The translations under genes were made by a program, and so were the position numbers. This document shows, in pieces, positions 1 through 12,700 of a stretch of 64,000 bases of DNA. Source of the DNA: Theristus sp. LFF4_11 (Eukaryota; Nematoda; Chromadorea; Monhysterida; Xyalidae); contig JASANC010005889.1 in NCBI GenBank assembly GCA_030248135.1, positions 52,199-116,198 on the forward strand, given 5' to 3'. Within the stretch, counting starts at the first letter, position 1, and each line of letters opens with the position of its first letter. The notes under the pieces are model-generated. The model was not told the DNA's origin. It made no database searches and worked only from the letters and a program-made list of their open reading frames with translations.

Positions 1-178
1 CCCCCACCACCATTAATCCCCCCCCCCACCAATAAACCCCCACCCCCCCCCCCGACCAGTTTCCAAATAATCCCCCCCCCACAAATAATCCCCCATGGGG
101 GTTAATTGGAAACCTGTTTGAAACACATACCCAGCGAATTCAGTGGCTGAATGCAGTGACATTGGTGAAATTGTGCTA
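1..178. repeat. C-rich low-complexity repeat
   Basis: C-runs alternate with short AATAA/ATTAAT words, and the motif CCCCATGGGG occurs near 94. The same vocabulary returns at 590-715 and, inverted, at 36069-36145, so this is part of a dispersed repeat and not coding. The long C-runs may also be partly inaccurate base calls. No gene is seen here. Confidence 0.6.
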
Positions 179-445
179 CAGTATGACCGTTTAAACATGG
201 CAGCTTTTTTCAGGGTGCAAGGAGCGCGCGAAATTTGAATCAAAGAAAAAAGTAGCTCAGAAACCCAACTGCGTGTCAAATTTTACATGTTTCTGAAAAT
301 TAATTGGTAATTCGGGCTATTCTGTTCATTATTTCTACCTTTGCACACTCGATTGGCGAATATCTTATCATTTTTGAGAAAGGAAACTCCTAGTCTGCGA
401 CTATCTCGCCTTGATTGAGACTGCCATATTTATTCGGCCATACTG
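179..445. mobile_element. MITE family B, copy 1 (Tc1/mariner-like)
   Basis: A 267-bp non-coding element with imperfect terminal inverted repeats: left CAGTATGACCG followed by a TTTAAACATGGCAG segment, right end CGGCCATACTG. It is flanked by TA on both sides, the target duplication typical of Tc1/mariner elements. Three further copies lie at 5049-5315, 40945-41219 and 54425-54683. Confidence 0.8.
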
Positions 446-589
446 TACCAAAGGCCCCAAATGGGTGAGTTAATGGTAATTTCATTACAAAAGGCTGTTA
501 CAAAAGGAAATCTCTGTGAAAAGTAGAAGTTTCTGTGACTTTCTTGCCTGCCATGCAAGGTATTTTTGCCATTTTTCAACAAGCCCCCA

Positions 590-715
590 CCCCTTGAATT
601 TTTTTGTAAATAAACCCCCCACCAATAATCCCCCCCCCCCACCAATAAACCCCACCCCTAAAAGTCGCTGACGTATTAATCCCCCATGGGGGTTTATTGG
701 GGGTAATACGGTATT
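590..715. repeat. CCCCATGGGG palindromic repeat, family C
   Basis: C-rich/AATAAA blocks lead into AAAAGTCGCTGACGTATTAA, then a CCCCCATGGGGG palindrome, then GGGGGTAATACGGTAT. The same order of blocks occurs inverted at 36069-36145, which defines an interspersed repeat. It ends just before the first WDR35 exon in the window. Confidence 0.65.
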
Positions 716-754
716 TGTTGAAAGAATTTCAATTTTTTTCCTAAAACGTCTCAG

Positions 755-3700
755 TGGTCACCTGATTCACGTTGGCTGTTATTCGGCATGACAACTAATG
801 AGGTTCACATTTATGACGTTGACGGAAATTACTCAGCAAGTGTTTCTTTTTTCGATGGCATATGTTTTTTTTTAAATCACTCATTTGTTTACCGTAAAAA
901 ACATCGATATTTTAGAACAAACTGACAATTACGTGCGTTTCGCCCGACGATGACGGTTAGTTTCGTGTGCGACATTATTAATACAAAAATGTGCATTTTC
1001 TGACCGTCGCACTAATTTTTTGCAGCTCAACTGTTGGGCATCTGCTGGCACAGCACATTGGCGCCATCAATGGTGGCCGCAAACGAAGATGCTGCCCAGA
1101 AGTCAGTGCCGTAAAGTGTCACATGTTGTCTTTCTCAATCTCAACTGACTTCAATTCCACGAGTCTTAAAAAATTTAGTTCCGCACGTGCAAATGGGCTC
1201 GATGCAACGGCGGCACGCAAGATCGACAGTGGACACGCCGCGCTGGTTGTGTATTTCGACAAGGGCAAAATGCAACTGATGCGTCATGAGAACGATACTG
1301 GTCGGTTGCGGCTCCCATTTTCAAATGCTTAACGATGATTGCAGAATTGATACCAGTAAACTCAGCAGATAAGCTGGAATTTCAGAACCGATCGTCGTGA
1401 AATTCGATCAGTTTCGAATCACGTCGGCGCGTTGGAACAACGAGGGCACCCTGTTGGCAGTGGCCGGTCAACAGACGGACATGCCCGACGGCGAGCAGAA
1501 CGCGGTGCACTTTCTGACGAACCATGGAATTGTCCGTTTCTCAATAAATTCTATTTTCCATAAATTTTTATCTCCATTTACAATTCGAACGATCGGATTT
1601 TGCTTTCGGTTTCAGCAAATTCGAAAAATGAAAGTACCAGGCAAACAAATCACCGGTTGCAGCTGGGAGGCGAGCGGACTGCGCATCTGTTTGGCCGTTG
1701 ACTCGCATATTTTCTTCGCCAACATCCGACCGGATTACCATGTTGGTTTTTATATTTTTTTGGACAATGACTTTGAAGATCGTTGACTTGCAACTTTCAT
1801 TAAAGATGAGTTTTTCTTGCACCATCTGTCTTTGGAAGTTATCAAAGTTGTACACAATGTCGATGTTTTATACGTTCAGTGGGGCTACTGTGGTCAGACG
1901 GTCGTGTACAGTTATCCTCGCGAGGAGCAAGACGAGAGCTGCGTCGTGTTCTGGGATGTCAAACTGGAAGAAGTCAGTCTGAGATCCGTGAATGAACTAC
2001 CGCGCGATAAAAATCTTGATTTCACTTCAACAGTTTTTTTTTAAATAGGTCTACATGAAGCACCTGCGACATCTGATCACCATCGCATCGTATGGCGATT
2101 ATTGCACCCTGGTCAATAAAGCTGATGATCCCAGTGGACAGGTGTGGGGAATGGAATGATCAAGTTGAATGCCAGTCAAAAAAGCCAACAATTTCAGCGC
2201 TTGACTGAGTGTGTTTTTTTTTGTTTCCAGTACCTTCTACAATTGTGTAACGGCATCGGCACGCCTGTCGACTTCAAATACACCGATTTGGAGCCGTTGT
2301 TTGTGGCGATGAACAACAGTCACGTAATCGTCGCCTCGCATGAAGTGTTCTACATTTGGCAGTACACGGTCGGCGAGCGGTCATGTTTGGTTTTTTTCAC
2401 CGGTTATTCGAGAAAATGTAATGGATAACGTGGTGTAAAATTGAAGGTGCCGCGATATTCGCCGGGCAGCAGCTTGAATTTGATAATGGCAAAGAACAAA
2501 CCAGCTGCTGGCGCTGCAGCATCCCAGCAGAAAGATGTGTAAGTTGGTTGGGAGTGGAAAGCACATGAAAGTTTTTGTCATTGCTGTTTTTAAGATATCA
2601 ATGTGTAACTCATGCAGCCTTTTCCACATTGACGAAATCGTGGCGGATAACTCTTCGAGTCATGGTGACATTAAAAAAGTGGTGGAAGTGAGTAAACAAT
2701 ATGATTTTTTTTGCATCAACGTTTAAAATTTAAAAAAGTAAGACTTCTAATATTCTCAGAAATTTAACGATCTGGAGGTACGATTTCAATATTTTGTAAA
2801 GTTTGATGCACATATTACAAAAATTCATTTCTTATTTCCTTTGGGGTTTGCTTGCACAACGCTACCGCTGAAGACTTTGCTAAGCTACGTTTGTAGAAAA
2901 CACGCTTCATTGTAAACTTTCTTTTTTCGCTGAACTAAACATGCCTCCGTTCAGGAATAAAGAAAGATTCACTCCATTTTTTCTCAATTTCAGCGCACTA
3001 TTGATCCGATCTGTTGCATATGCGCGTCGGAGAAAACGTTTATTCTGGTAAAAGTTTTGGTATCCCAACATAAACCAAAAAAAAATCTTGTCAATTTATT
3101 TTTTCATTTTACAGGGAAGAGAATCGGGTGTCATTCAGCGATACGCATTGCCAAGTGGTGCACTGCAGTACAAATACACGCTCACCTATCGGCCAGAGCA
3201 ACTGGCGCTGAATTGCACCGCAACGTAGCTAAACCACTTTTCATTCTATCTATTTTCGAATCGTGACCATAACACGAAGAATTAGATTGCAGAGCCCCCG
3301 AGCACCAGCCGATGTGCTGTCGACCAATCAGCTGATTGTCCATGATTTCAGTTCGTATTTCAAAATTTTCTTTTGCAGACGCTTGGCGGTGATCAATACA
3401 CAAGGGGTGTTGCACTTGTACGATTTAAGCAACAGCATCGCGAAAGCGGTTGCGAACTTTGACCGAAAAGATGTCTGGAACATGCAATGGGACGTGGTGT
3501 GTTCTGGCATCCTTTTTTAAAATTTAAAAATTTGCTAATTTTATTTGTGCACGTTCTCAGGCGCATTGTTTTAAAACGTATACAGTTAGCTGATTGGACA
3601 TACACCGGACACGGACGCAACTTTGTAGGTATATTGCTTGTTTTTTCAAATTCAGGACAATGATCAGCTGCTGGCAGTGATGGAGAAAACACGAATGTAC

Positions 3701-6700
3701 GTGCTACGCGGGCTTGTTGCAGAGGTGGATAAAACTTGACCGACCATTTTTTAGTCATATTTATGATTCATAACTAGAAACTTAATTTTTCAGGAACCAA
3801 TCATTAACAGCGGCTATATTTGTCGATTCAAAGACCTGACAGTTCGAACAGTGCTACTGGATGAGCTGATGAAAACTAAAGAAGTGCCGGAAAAAAGCTT
3901 GATCGTTGACGTTGAAATTAAGGTTGACCATAATTTGGTTGATGCGCAAATCATTTCGCAGTTATTCATTTGAAAATGCTGTCGCGTTTTTTTTTGTTTC
4001 AGGCGTTACGGGACGCGAAACAGCTCCTGGAGAAAATGAACATCCAAGATGCGTCTGGTTTCATCGAGCGAAATCCGCATCCCAGACTCTGGTATCGATG
4101 GTGCCACGAGATTTTTTTTTTAAAAAACACGTTTTCCAGGCCCTGACAAACGCGATTATTGTATTTTCTGCCCTTTTTTGTTCTTTGGCTTTGTTTTTTT
4201 TGAACGGCTGTCCTTTCAGGTCACTATTGGCGGAAGTGGCGTTGAACAACATGGACACGACGACGGCGGAGCACGCGTTCGTGAAACTGAAGGACTACGC
4301 TGGCATACAGTTCGTGAAGAAGGTGAACAGCATTCAGGTTGGTGTGCTGGTTCACTTGCATGATGCACGTCAATTCACTCATCAAACAACACTTCATCAG
4401 ATTGGTTGAATGATCTGTTTTTTTTAATAAATGCCAATTCCACAGCATGCGTTCAGAATGTTTTTCGTTAACGCCCATTCATTACAGCACGAAGCACTGA
4501 AACGTGCCGAAATCTCCGCCTACTTCGGACGATTCGACGAGGCTGAGAAGATCTACATCGACAACGACCGGCGGTCAGTGGCAGAATGATTTTTTTTTAA
4601 CTTGCCATTTTGTATTGTCAATCATCACTTGCGAAGTACCAAACGCATAATGGCCCGCGTTAGACTCGTTGTCCGTCTGTACGTTTAGGGGATCGAGCCC
4701 CGTCGAGGGGTGTTATAGGCACTTAATGACAGAAAAAACTCGATGGGCGCCCTACTCAACGGCGTTTTGTGCGCCTTTAGCCCCGGCTACAAACATCACC
4801 GAAAATCACCGTGCGACCGTTCGTTGTGGTTTTAGTGACCTCGCGATTGCACTGCGCCGCCGCATGCACGATTGGTTCCGTATTCTGCAGTTGGTGCAGA
4901 ACGGCACCGGCCCCAGCGACGACGCGTTGTTACAGGAAGCATGGAATCACGTGGGCGATTATTTTGCCGACCGTCAGAAGTGGTTGGTTGCAATCAACAC
5001 GTCATACTTGTTCACCTATTTTCACATCAAGCTGCGCTGATTCACGTACGGCATGGCCGATTAAACATGGCAGCTTTTTTCAGGGTTCCAAGGAGCGCGC
5101 GAATTTTGAATGGCAGAAAAAAGACTTTCAGAAACCAATTTATGTGCCAAATTTGACGCGTTTTTTCAAACTAACAGATTATCCGCACTATTCTGTTCAT
5201 TCTTTTTCCGTTGTACACATGATTTGGAATTATGTTTGCATTTTTGTAAAAACACAGCTCCTAGTCTACGACTGATCCCGCCTTGATGGACTGCCTCATT
5301 TATTCGGCCGAACTGTATTTTCTGTATGGATTGTTTGCTCAGGGCAAGCGCCGAGCGTCACTACGAGCCCGGGCAGCACCAGGAAAAACTGTTCAAGTGT
5401 TTCGTGATGACCGAGGATTATGAAAAGCTCGCACAGCTCATGCGTTCGGTGCCGGACAAGCACCGACTGCTGCCGGTTTGACATTTGCCTTTGCGTTTCA
5501 TTATCGACTGTAAGTTGCGGTGTAACTGTTCATTTCATTACCGTCAGGAAATTGGCGAAGTCTTTGCGAACGCTGGTCTGTGCGATGAAGCAGTGGAATC
5601 GTTCACAAAGGTCGGTCCGGACAGACATCGATTTGACTAAAATTACCGCGACCTTCATAATTCTGTTTTCTTGTAATCTTGTTCACACTTAAAAAATCTT
5701 AAAATCCACTATAAATTCTATTCAAAAAGTCATCCCAAGCAAAAATGTCATGCAGTACCAAAGTTTATGCCAAAATTTTAAAAATTGCAAAACGCAATAA
5801 TTTTCATAATTTTTTGCAATTTTCTCAAATTTTTTAGTGGATTTAGGCATGGAATGAATTTTGCAATTTTGAGGGAATTTTTTTAGAGGATTTTGAATTT
5901 TATACCTTTGAAACATCCATTTTTATTTCCGTCGCAGGCTGGCGAAATAAAAGCAGCGCTGGATTGTTGCATTCAGTTGAATCACTGGGAAACAGCTGTG
6001 AATTTGGCAAAGTCTAACGATATCAAGGTTTACTTGCGCTTACTTGCAACCTTTGCTTTATGCAACGTTCAACGCAGAGGACACCGTTGGAACTTCTACT
6101 TTCCCGTTGCGATTACATTTGTACACTTCAGAACATCGATACATTGCTGGAAAAGTACGCCGAACGGCTGTCGGGCGACCCAGAGAAAAGCCTCGCTGCC
6201 GTTCAATTGTACCGCAAAGCTGGCCGCTTTTTGGACGCCGCTAAATTGATTTACCAGGTATTATAACACTGATAATTTGAAAAATTAAGACAGGATTGTA
6301 CCAATGAACAGGACAGTGATGTGGAACGTCATGGCGAAGAGCCAGCGTAACGTTCCACAGACGCCAAACATTTGCAAACAACTTGACGATCCTTACAATG
6401 ATCCTCATATGCTCATCAGAGTATAATTTGAAACACCTGATCACGTTTTGGTCGTTCATCAATAAAATAGCCCGATCTTTTCCAGCTAGCCGAAGATGAA
6501 AAAGAGAAACAAGCGACGGCTGGTCGGTTGAAAAAAATGTATGTCTCGGCTGCGCTGCTCGTCGAGCAGTATCACAATCAAAACAAGGCACCTGCGTCCG
6601 CCGACAAGGGAAAGGGCAAACAAGAGGTTCGCTTGAATAATATGACATCTCCACGAAAAATGAACAAATAAATTACTACACCAATACCATATTCGGTCTC

Positions 6701-8066
6701 GACACGACCTTGCTGCCGACACGGGTTATCGTCACGAATTTCAACAACGGTGTCCCATTTTCGGTGTCTTTTCATTTTTCAATATCGCTTCCTCTTGACA
6801 ATCGCGGAGCAAAAGATCGCGTCGAGACCCCGCGACTCGTGTTTGTTTTTATTGATCTTATGCCGTACTTACTAAACTTCGCGATATTCAACCAGGCGAA
6901 AGCGGCACTGCGCGGTCTACTGGAAGAGGACAGTGCCAGTGTGATGGACACCAAGATCGTGGACAACGCGTGGCGCGGTGCTGAGGTGTACCACTTCTAC
7001 ATGCTCGCGCAACGGCAGCTCTACGACGGTTGGGGCGCATATAAATTGCCGCCTGAAGCATAGAAATGAATAATGGAAATGAAATACAGTCGAACTCTAA
7101 ATTATGGGGAATCAGTGTCCTCGTCGTTTGGTGATCACTCTTGACGAATGCTTTCTGTGCAGAAATTGCTGTGAGGGTGGAGTGTGATTTCGTACAGAAA
7201 TCATGCATGCACGTGACCACCAACGAATCAGCTAACTTCCCTATAATTTAGAGATCGACTGGAGCTGGGTTCATTCGAATTTTCAGGCATCGTAGACGCG
7301 GCAATGAAAACGGCGCTGCATCTGACCGAATACGACGACATCCTCGATCCGCTCGAGATCTTTTCACTGCTTGGTATGACGAAATGCTGCGAGAAATATA
7401 ATTTTTGAAAACACTGGCATAAAGCTGCACCGTGCGCGCGACGTTCATGGACACAAAATTCGCCCGTTTCAGTGTGCTCGCCTTTTTCGTGCTCACATTG
7501 GTGGCCTTTTCAAAGGTGATCAATTGTGGCGCGGCGCTTTTGTGCCCAGCGATTACCCAGAGCGAGAGGCCGTTCACGGCCAACCTCCCCATCCGTCGCC
7601 GTTCAGCTCAACGGATACCAACCTGGCACATTTCCTTGCGTGTTGCAGCGCTCGCCAGCTGCGCGGCGCGTCAGTTTGCCGTCTGCAGTCGTGCGTTCAT
7701 CAAACTCGAGTCACTCGAGTCGATCACGAGCGAGGAGCGAGCAGCCTATCAGAAGCTCGCTCTCGACATATTCACAAAGTTCGGCAGTCATCGGATTTTA
7801 CCTGATTTTGAGTTTGCAAGATGTTTTCAAATAGGAATTACCCACATAAGAACCCTGATTTTTTTCGATAATATTCTCAGACACAATCCGAAGGACGGTC
7901 GAGCGTCGAAGGCCGAATGCACCGGCTGTGAGACGCTGATCCCGGACTACTGTCAGGTTGTTCATGGTTGCACGACTTGTTCACAAATGCCATTGATAAA
8001 AAGACACTGAAACAGATGTGTGCGATAGCATCCCCCGGCTGCAGTTTGCAGACGAGTGGATTTTGA
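755..8066 (+). CDS. WDR35: WDR35 / IFT121, intraflagellar transport A subunit (5'-partial, 3' end disrupted)
   Basis: IFT-A subunit for retrograde transport and cargo entry in cilia: an N-terminal WD40 propeller, then TPR-like helical repeats and a C-terminal zinc-binding tail. About 30 short exons align in order with animal WDR35. Clear ones are 755-835 ([11 protein letters not shown]), 1389-1531, 1616-1741 ([19 protein letters not shown]), 1880-1972 ([18 protein letters not shown]), 2049-2141, 2231-2375 ([13 protein letters not shown]), 3115-3226, 3380-3496, 3656-3725 ([11 protein letters not shown]), 3794-3921, 4003-4096 ([10 protein letters not shown]), 4219-4338, 4488-4574 ([13 protein letters not shown]), 4834-4990 ([17 protein letters not shown]), 5343-5476, 5547-5609, 5939-6026, 6136-6257, 6484-6627, 6895-7030 ([11 protein letters not shown]), 7287-7372, 7643-7785, 7881-7954 and 8016-8066. 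About the first 200 residues are absent, so they lie left of the window. Introns mostly end in TTTCAG-like sequence; intron 836-915 looks like GC-AG. MITEs and a SINE sit in introns. The final exon runs into the retrotransposon LTR at 8029 and stops at 8064-8066, removing the expected last Cys pairs. Exon ends are approximate. Confidence 0.94.
4650..4800 (+). mobile_element. tRNA-derived SINE, copy 1 (WDR35 intron)
   Basis: The stretch GCGTTAGACTCGTTGTCCG followed by GGGGATCGAGCCCCG looks like a degenerate tRNA D/anticodon region plus a T-arm with a B-box. An element-specific body follows (AGGCACTTAATGACAGA, CTCGATGGGCGCCCTACTCA). A second copy with the same order lies inverted at 61405-61571. 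It sits wholly inside the WDR35 intron between the exons ending at 4574 and starting near 4834. Confidence 0.65.
5049..5315. mobile_element. MITE family B, copy 2 (WDR35 intron)
   Basis: A 267-bp copy of the element at 179-445, with the same internal words (TTTTTTCAGGG, GGAGCGCGCGAA, CCTAGTCTACGACTGATC) and TA flanks. It fills most of the intron that follows the exon ending in the DYFADRQKW block. Confidence 0.8.
7087..7261. mobile_element. MITE family A, copy 1 (WDR35 intron)
   Basis: TIRs begin CAGTCGAACTCTAAATTAT and end ATAATTTAGAGATCGACTG. The left end is preceded by TA; the right flank has diverged. Related copies are at 37801-37955, 39024-39158 and 50261-50424. It has no coding capacity and lies just before the exon starting near 7287. 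Confidence 0.8.
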
Positions 8067-8783
8067 CGCTCGTGTCACACGAGTTGAGTGCCACCCTACT
8101 ACGAACCGAAGTCCGAGGGATGTGCCTCATTGCTGGAGTCAAACGACTACGAGTCTCTGCCACCGACTCGCTCGCATCTGCCACCTGCGACGCCGTTCGA
8201 GTTCCAGCCGCGTAATGAGGGCTTGAGCCATTGCCTCTCATTCGTCGTCGTTGAATACGCCGTTGATTAGTTCACACAGTTGTTATGGCTTCTTTCAGAA
8301 TTCGTCAATCGAGGACGACAAAGAATAAAACGTTTACAAAAGAAGACTGTTGTGATTGATTACGGTTTACAGATTTTAGACGAAGCCGCAAAGGTTTACA
8401 CCAGTACCTTTAGGGTCTGGCCGTGAGTTGCCGCCCAGAACGCCCTCTCGATGTCAGGCGCAGTCCTGGACAGATCGTGAAGCGCCCAAATGTGGGGCGA
8501 CCACACGATACCCGAACACTTGTCCACGCGACTTTCCAAGCGGAGTTGGTTTTTGTCGTTTATCGTGAGACAAGAGCAGTGATAGAGTATGACGAAAAAC
8601 ATGGTAGAGTGGTAATTAAAGGTGGTGATTGTTGATGGTGACCAATGATAATAAAAGAGTTGAAGGTTGAATACAAAAATAGGTGAACTATTACCAAGTG
8701 TGGAAGAATTACAGTACAATAAAATATCACAGTCAGAGTTTTTGGGGGTTGAGTGAAGTGAGGTCGTGTACCGGACCTGACAA
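8029..8783 (-). repeat. 3' LTR of the giant retrotransposon
   Basis: A direct repeat of 27533-28288. On the coding strand it begins TTGTCAGGTCCGG and ends CCGGGGGATG, so the 3' terminus is not a canonical CA. It starts inside the last WDR35 exon. An AATAAA occurs on the plus strand at 8325-8330, just downstream of the stop that the LTR gives to WDR35, and could supply a poly(A) signal to the host transcript. Confidence 0.92.
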
Positions 8784-8801
8784 CTTCCCCCCCCAAAAAG
8801 G
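8784..8801 (-). other. Polypurine tract of the retrotransposon
   Basis: On the coding strand this reads CTTTTTGGGGGGGGAAGT, directly abutting the LTR start TGTCAGG. This is the position and composition expected for the plus-strand primer of an LTR element, and it fixes the orientation. Confidence 0.8.
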
Positions 8802-9705
8802 TGGGCTCTTCCACGAGACCCAAATAAAAAAAGGTGAAGGTGGAAAAGTTGGTAAAATAAAACAAAAACTATTGCCGGTAATGATGGTGTGTGTGAAAGA
8901 AAAATAAAACTGTTGCAGTGAAGGGCACTTGTCTCAACGAAAAACGAAAAATGCAAAGTGGCGACTGTGCCACAAACTAGTAAGCACGAAAAAAAATGAA
9001 AAATATGAAACCTTGGGGCCACGCAGCCGACAAACAACGACGTACGTGGGTGAGGCCCCTGTGGGTGTTAGAAAAGCACGAAAAAAAAACATGAAAAACA
9101 CAGAAAAACACACATAAAAACAAACAAACAAACACACTGGCACTCAAAGTGCCCACACACACACACAAAAACACATGTGTTAAATAACACAAAAATTATC
9201 ACACAAAAATAAATACACAAAAAAATATGAGGGCGGCAGTACGCAGAGGTGGCAAGGCTCTACGCACGCCTAAATTATGACGGCCTTTCGGCAGCTGGCG
9301 GGCGGAGAGTTGCTCCGCCCGTCAACTCTAACGTTGCGGTCGTCGTCGCTGGGACGCGCGCAAACGCAGAAGGTTGCAGCCATCACCAACCCAACAAAAA
9401 AACGAAACGGCACCGGCAGCAAAACAGCGAAAAGAACAGTACTTGCATCCATTGTGATCACCAGGCGGATCGATGCGTGTTGCTGCTGCGGCCAGTGTCC
9501 TGTTGACGCGGCACCCCGGTTGTTGATCTTCACAGACGGGCGCGGGCGTCAACCGTGTTCGTGCGAGTCGTCGAGTGGCGGTGGCGTGCATCAAACGTTA
9601 TTGTTCGTAGGCGAAATCGCTGACGACTTCGACATTCACAATGTTATTAGACGGCAGTAGTCGGCGTACGACTTCGACATTCACATGGCGCAGTGAAAGA
9701 CTTAT
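8802..9705 (-). other. Retrotransposon 3' untranslated region
   Basis: About 900 bp between the end of the third ORF and the polypurine tract, with A-rich (plus-strand) simple sequence at 9060-9230 including CACACA runs. I see no conserved coding frame. Confidence 0.5.
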
Positions 9706-12700
9706 TCACTTGCGCCTGCCACGCGACGGCTTGCGTGATGGCGGCGTCTTCTTCGGAAATGTTCGCGTCTGCTGCGGCTGCGCGAACGTGGTCTGTCCCA
9801 GCGCCAGCGTTGTCGTCGAAGACTGTCCGATGCGTTGTTGCTCTTCGCGCTGACGCTGTTGCAACGCAGCCTGGCCTCTGCCAACGGTCGCAGGTGGGCG
9901 TTGCTGACCCAACACCAGTGCTGCACTTGGCGGCAAAATTGGTGTCTCTCTGGGATCGTGTCGGCCTGTGTGGCCCACTGAAGCGCCCCGACCGTCACGG
10001 CTCCCTCTAGATTTGGATGCATCCCGCTTGGGCGGTTGCCTCCTTTTAGTGCCTCGTGAGGCCCTGTACGTTACAAGTGGGCATTCGGTATTGCCGTGCC
10101 CGTACCTGTTGCAGATACTACACTTGACATCTGGGTCAGAAGCAACACTGGCAATCAGTGCTGCTTGCACTTGTTGCTCTTCTGACAATTCCATGTCAGT
10201 TTCAGTCAATACGGTTTCACCCGAGGTTGACTGTTCCGTCTCAGTAGTGCCAGTGGCCGTGACCGACTGGTTACTTTCTTGTGAGGCTGATTGTTCAGTC
10301 TCACCCGTATTTGTCGACTGGTCTTGCTCAGTCGCTTCTTTTTCAGGAGCATTTTTATTTTGCTCTTTTTCAGACAGCGTTTTTGCGCTATCATCCGTAC
10401 TGCGTGTGCTGCGCGACGAACGCGTCGGCAACTGTTCTGGCGTTGAGGCGGCTGCCCACGCACGTTCTTGTTCGGCAGCCATTTGCGCCATAATTTGACT
10501 GAACTCTTTACTGAGTTGCAGTCGCGGAATTTGTGGAGGAGTTTTTGGCTTCTCCAATTCAGTCATATCCGCTAGTGCGGGTATGTTCTGTTGCGACATT
10601 TGTTCAACCTGCTCTTCAGTAGGCTGGACATTTTTATCAGTAGTGAATCCGTTTATGTAGATTTCACTCTGTTGTGCGGCGCTCCACAGTGTCTGTGGCG
10701 CTCCGATTGGTTCCATGTAGAACGGCTGGAGTAGTGACCAAAACGATATGGCCGTTTCGGCTTCTCGTTTGGCTTCTGCTCGAATCAATGTCTGCATGCA
10801 ATTTGCATTCAGCATTGGATTTTGCGAGCCGATTTTACGGATATCTGGTGGATCTCCGTTGAATTCGTCTTGCTCTCGCACACTAATGAAGTGTGCCAGA
10901 TGCTTTATGACAGTAGCAGGGTGTGCTGCGCACTGCTCCGCTGCTTCTTGGAGGAAACCCTGTGGGTTTTCCAACATACGTCTGCCAGTGTCTTGCACTG
11001 CGTAGACCGATGGTGCATCGATCGGCAAGAACTTGTCCGATTGCTCGGGCTTGTTCGGATCGTAATACTGGGCCTTCCGTGCCTCGGCACGTGCACCCAA
11101 GTGTACGAGTTTCTTTACCACCGGGTTGTCCGGGTGGTAATATGGTCTCGGCAGTTGCCGATATTTGGGTCGCATGCTGTGCTGCGCCCGCTTGATGTCT
11201 TGGCGACTACGAATGTTGATCGTGTCGCTGATTTGAATGGGGTCTCCATAGACCTCTGCATTCGTCTTCAATGCTTGCGTGAGACATTGTGTCTCATGGT
11301 AAGCTTGCGTCAAGTTATCGAAATAACGACGGTTTACGTCCCTGTACTCCGTTGGGAGTTGAAACTGGTTCATGTATTTTGGCCAGGGACATGTCGAAGG
11401 GAGCAACGCGTGTTGTTCCTTCGTTTCGAATGACGTCGACTGTGTAGTCGTGTCACTCTGTATGTGAAGTCGCTTCTCCGGAGGAGAGCGATCTTCTTTG
11501 TTCGCGCGCTGCACTGATGGCGCTTGCGAGATTCGCGGAATGCGAAATGGTTCGGTACGTTCCTTTGGAAGGTTCATACCGCATGACTTTTGTTGTTGCG
11601 TAGCAACTGCATGTTCTGCAATTGCTGCGTATTGCAAGCCAGGAATTATGGGTCGTGGCTGTGGAAACACCGGTCCACCAGTCATCAACCGTGGCTTGTC
11701 CTTAGACGCCTGCTGTTGTTGCAGTGCGACTTGTTTTTGTTGATGGAGCAACTGTCGTTGCAACTCAACAGTCTCCTGTGATGGCACAGAGAGACCTGAC
11801 TGTTGTTCAGTCGCTGGCTGCAGCACCGGCGACTGAGATCGAGATGCGGCTGTCTTTTCAGACAGCGGCAATCCCAAGTCATCAGTAGGCTCCGCCTCTT
11901 TACGGGCCTGCTGTTGTTCTTCTCGCGCTCTCTGTTGTTCAAAGAGCGTTTTATGGATCTCCGCCTGCCGTTCCAGAAGTACTGGTCGCGGTGGCGTTAT
12001 TGGCGATCCATGATATTTACGAATCTGATCAACTAATTGGTTGATCAGCTTCTTGTTTTGCTTGTCAAAAGCATTCTGCAGATCTTGACGTTGTGACATC
12101 GTCAAGTGATTGTGCATGGCTGTTGACCACGCACGTGCCAGTTCTTGCTGCTCTTTGGCGGCAAATTCGTCGATGTCACACAGACGTGTGCACATAGACG
12201 GTAGCAGTGATTCGTCTGTGTCCGACCTGTCGGCACGACGCTGCGGCATTTTGCTTTGAAATGGGGTGAAGCCGTTGAACACCGTACGGCGGTGGCTTGT
12301 GCCCATTATTGCATGCTCAACCTGACGGTTGAGTTCTGCGATTTTCATGGTCAGCTTCTTCACTCGTTGCTGACCGTTTTGCGTCAAGCGATAGACAATG
12401 TTTTCTAACGCTGCACGCACTAGCATTGCGAATGTCAATGCTTTGATATCCTCAAATGTGAAGATAAAATCTTTCACTTTGAGTTCCATCATTGCCTTTG
12501 TTGGCATATTGATGCGTTCAGACAGTGACAAAATCAATGTCACGTCCATTGACGTTGAAATTGGCGTCTTCAAATTAAGAAGTTGCCATTCCTCCAACAC
12601 CTTCTCAGGTGTGAGGTCTTCAAGGAACACGTCAGCATTGCTGCACGAGTACCTGATAGCATTTGCTTTCGGTGTTGAGACAAACTGAGGTTTTTCCTCA

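Noticed and set aside
8088..8267. 60-codon Pro-rich frame (ESLPPTRSHLPPATPFEF) as the natural C-terminus of WDR35
   Set aside because: The same frame occurs in the other LTR at 27592, it is out of phase with the upstream exon, and WDR35 has no such tail; it belongs to the LTR.
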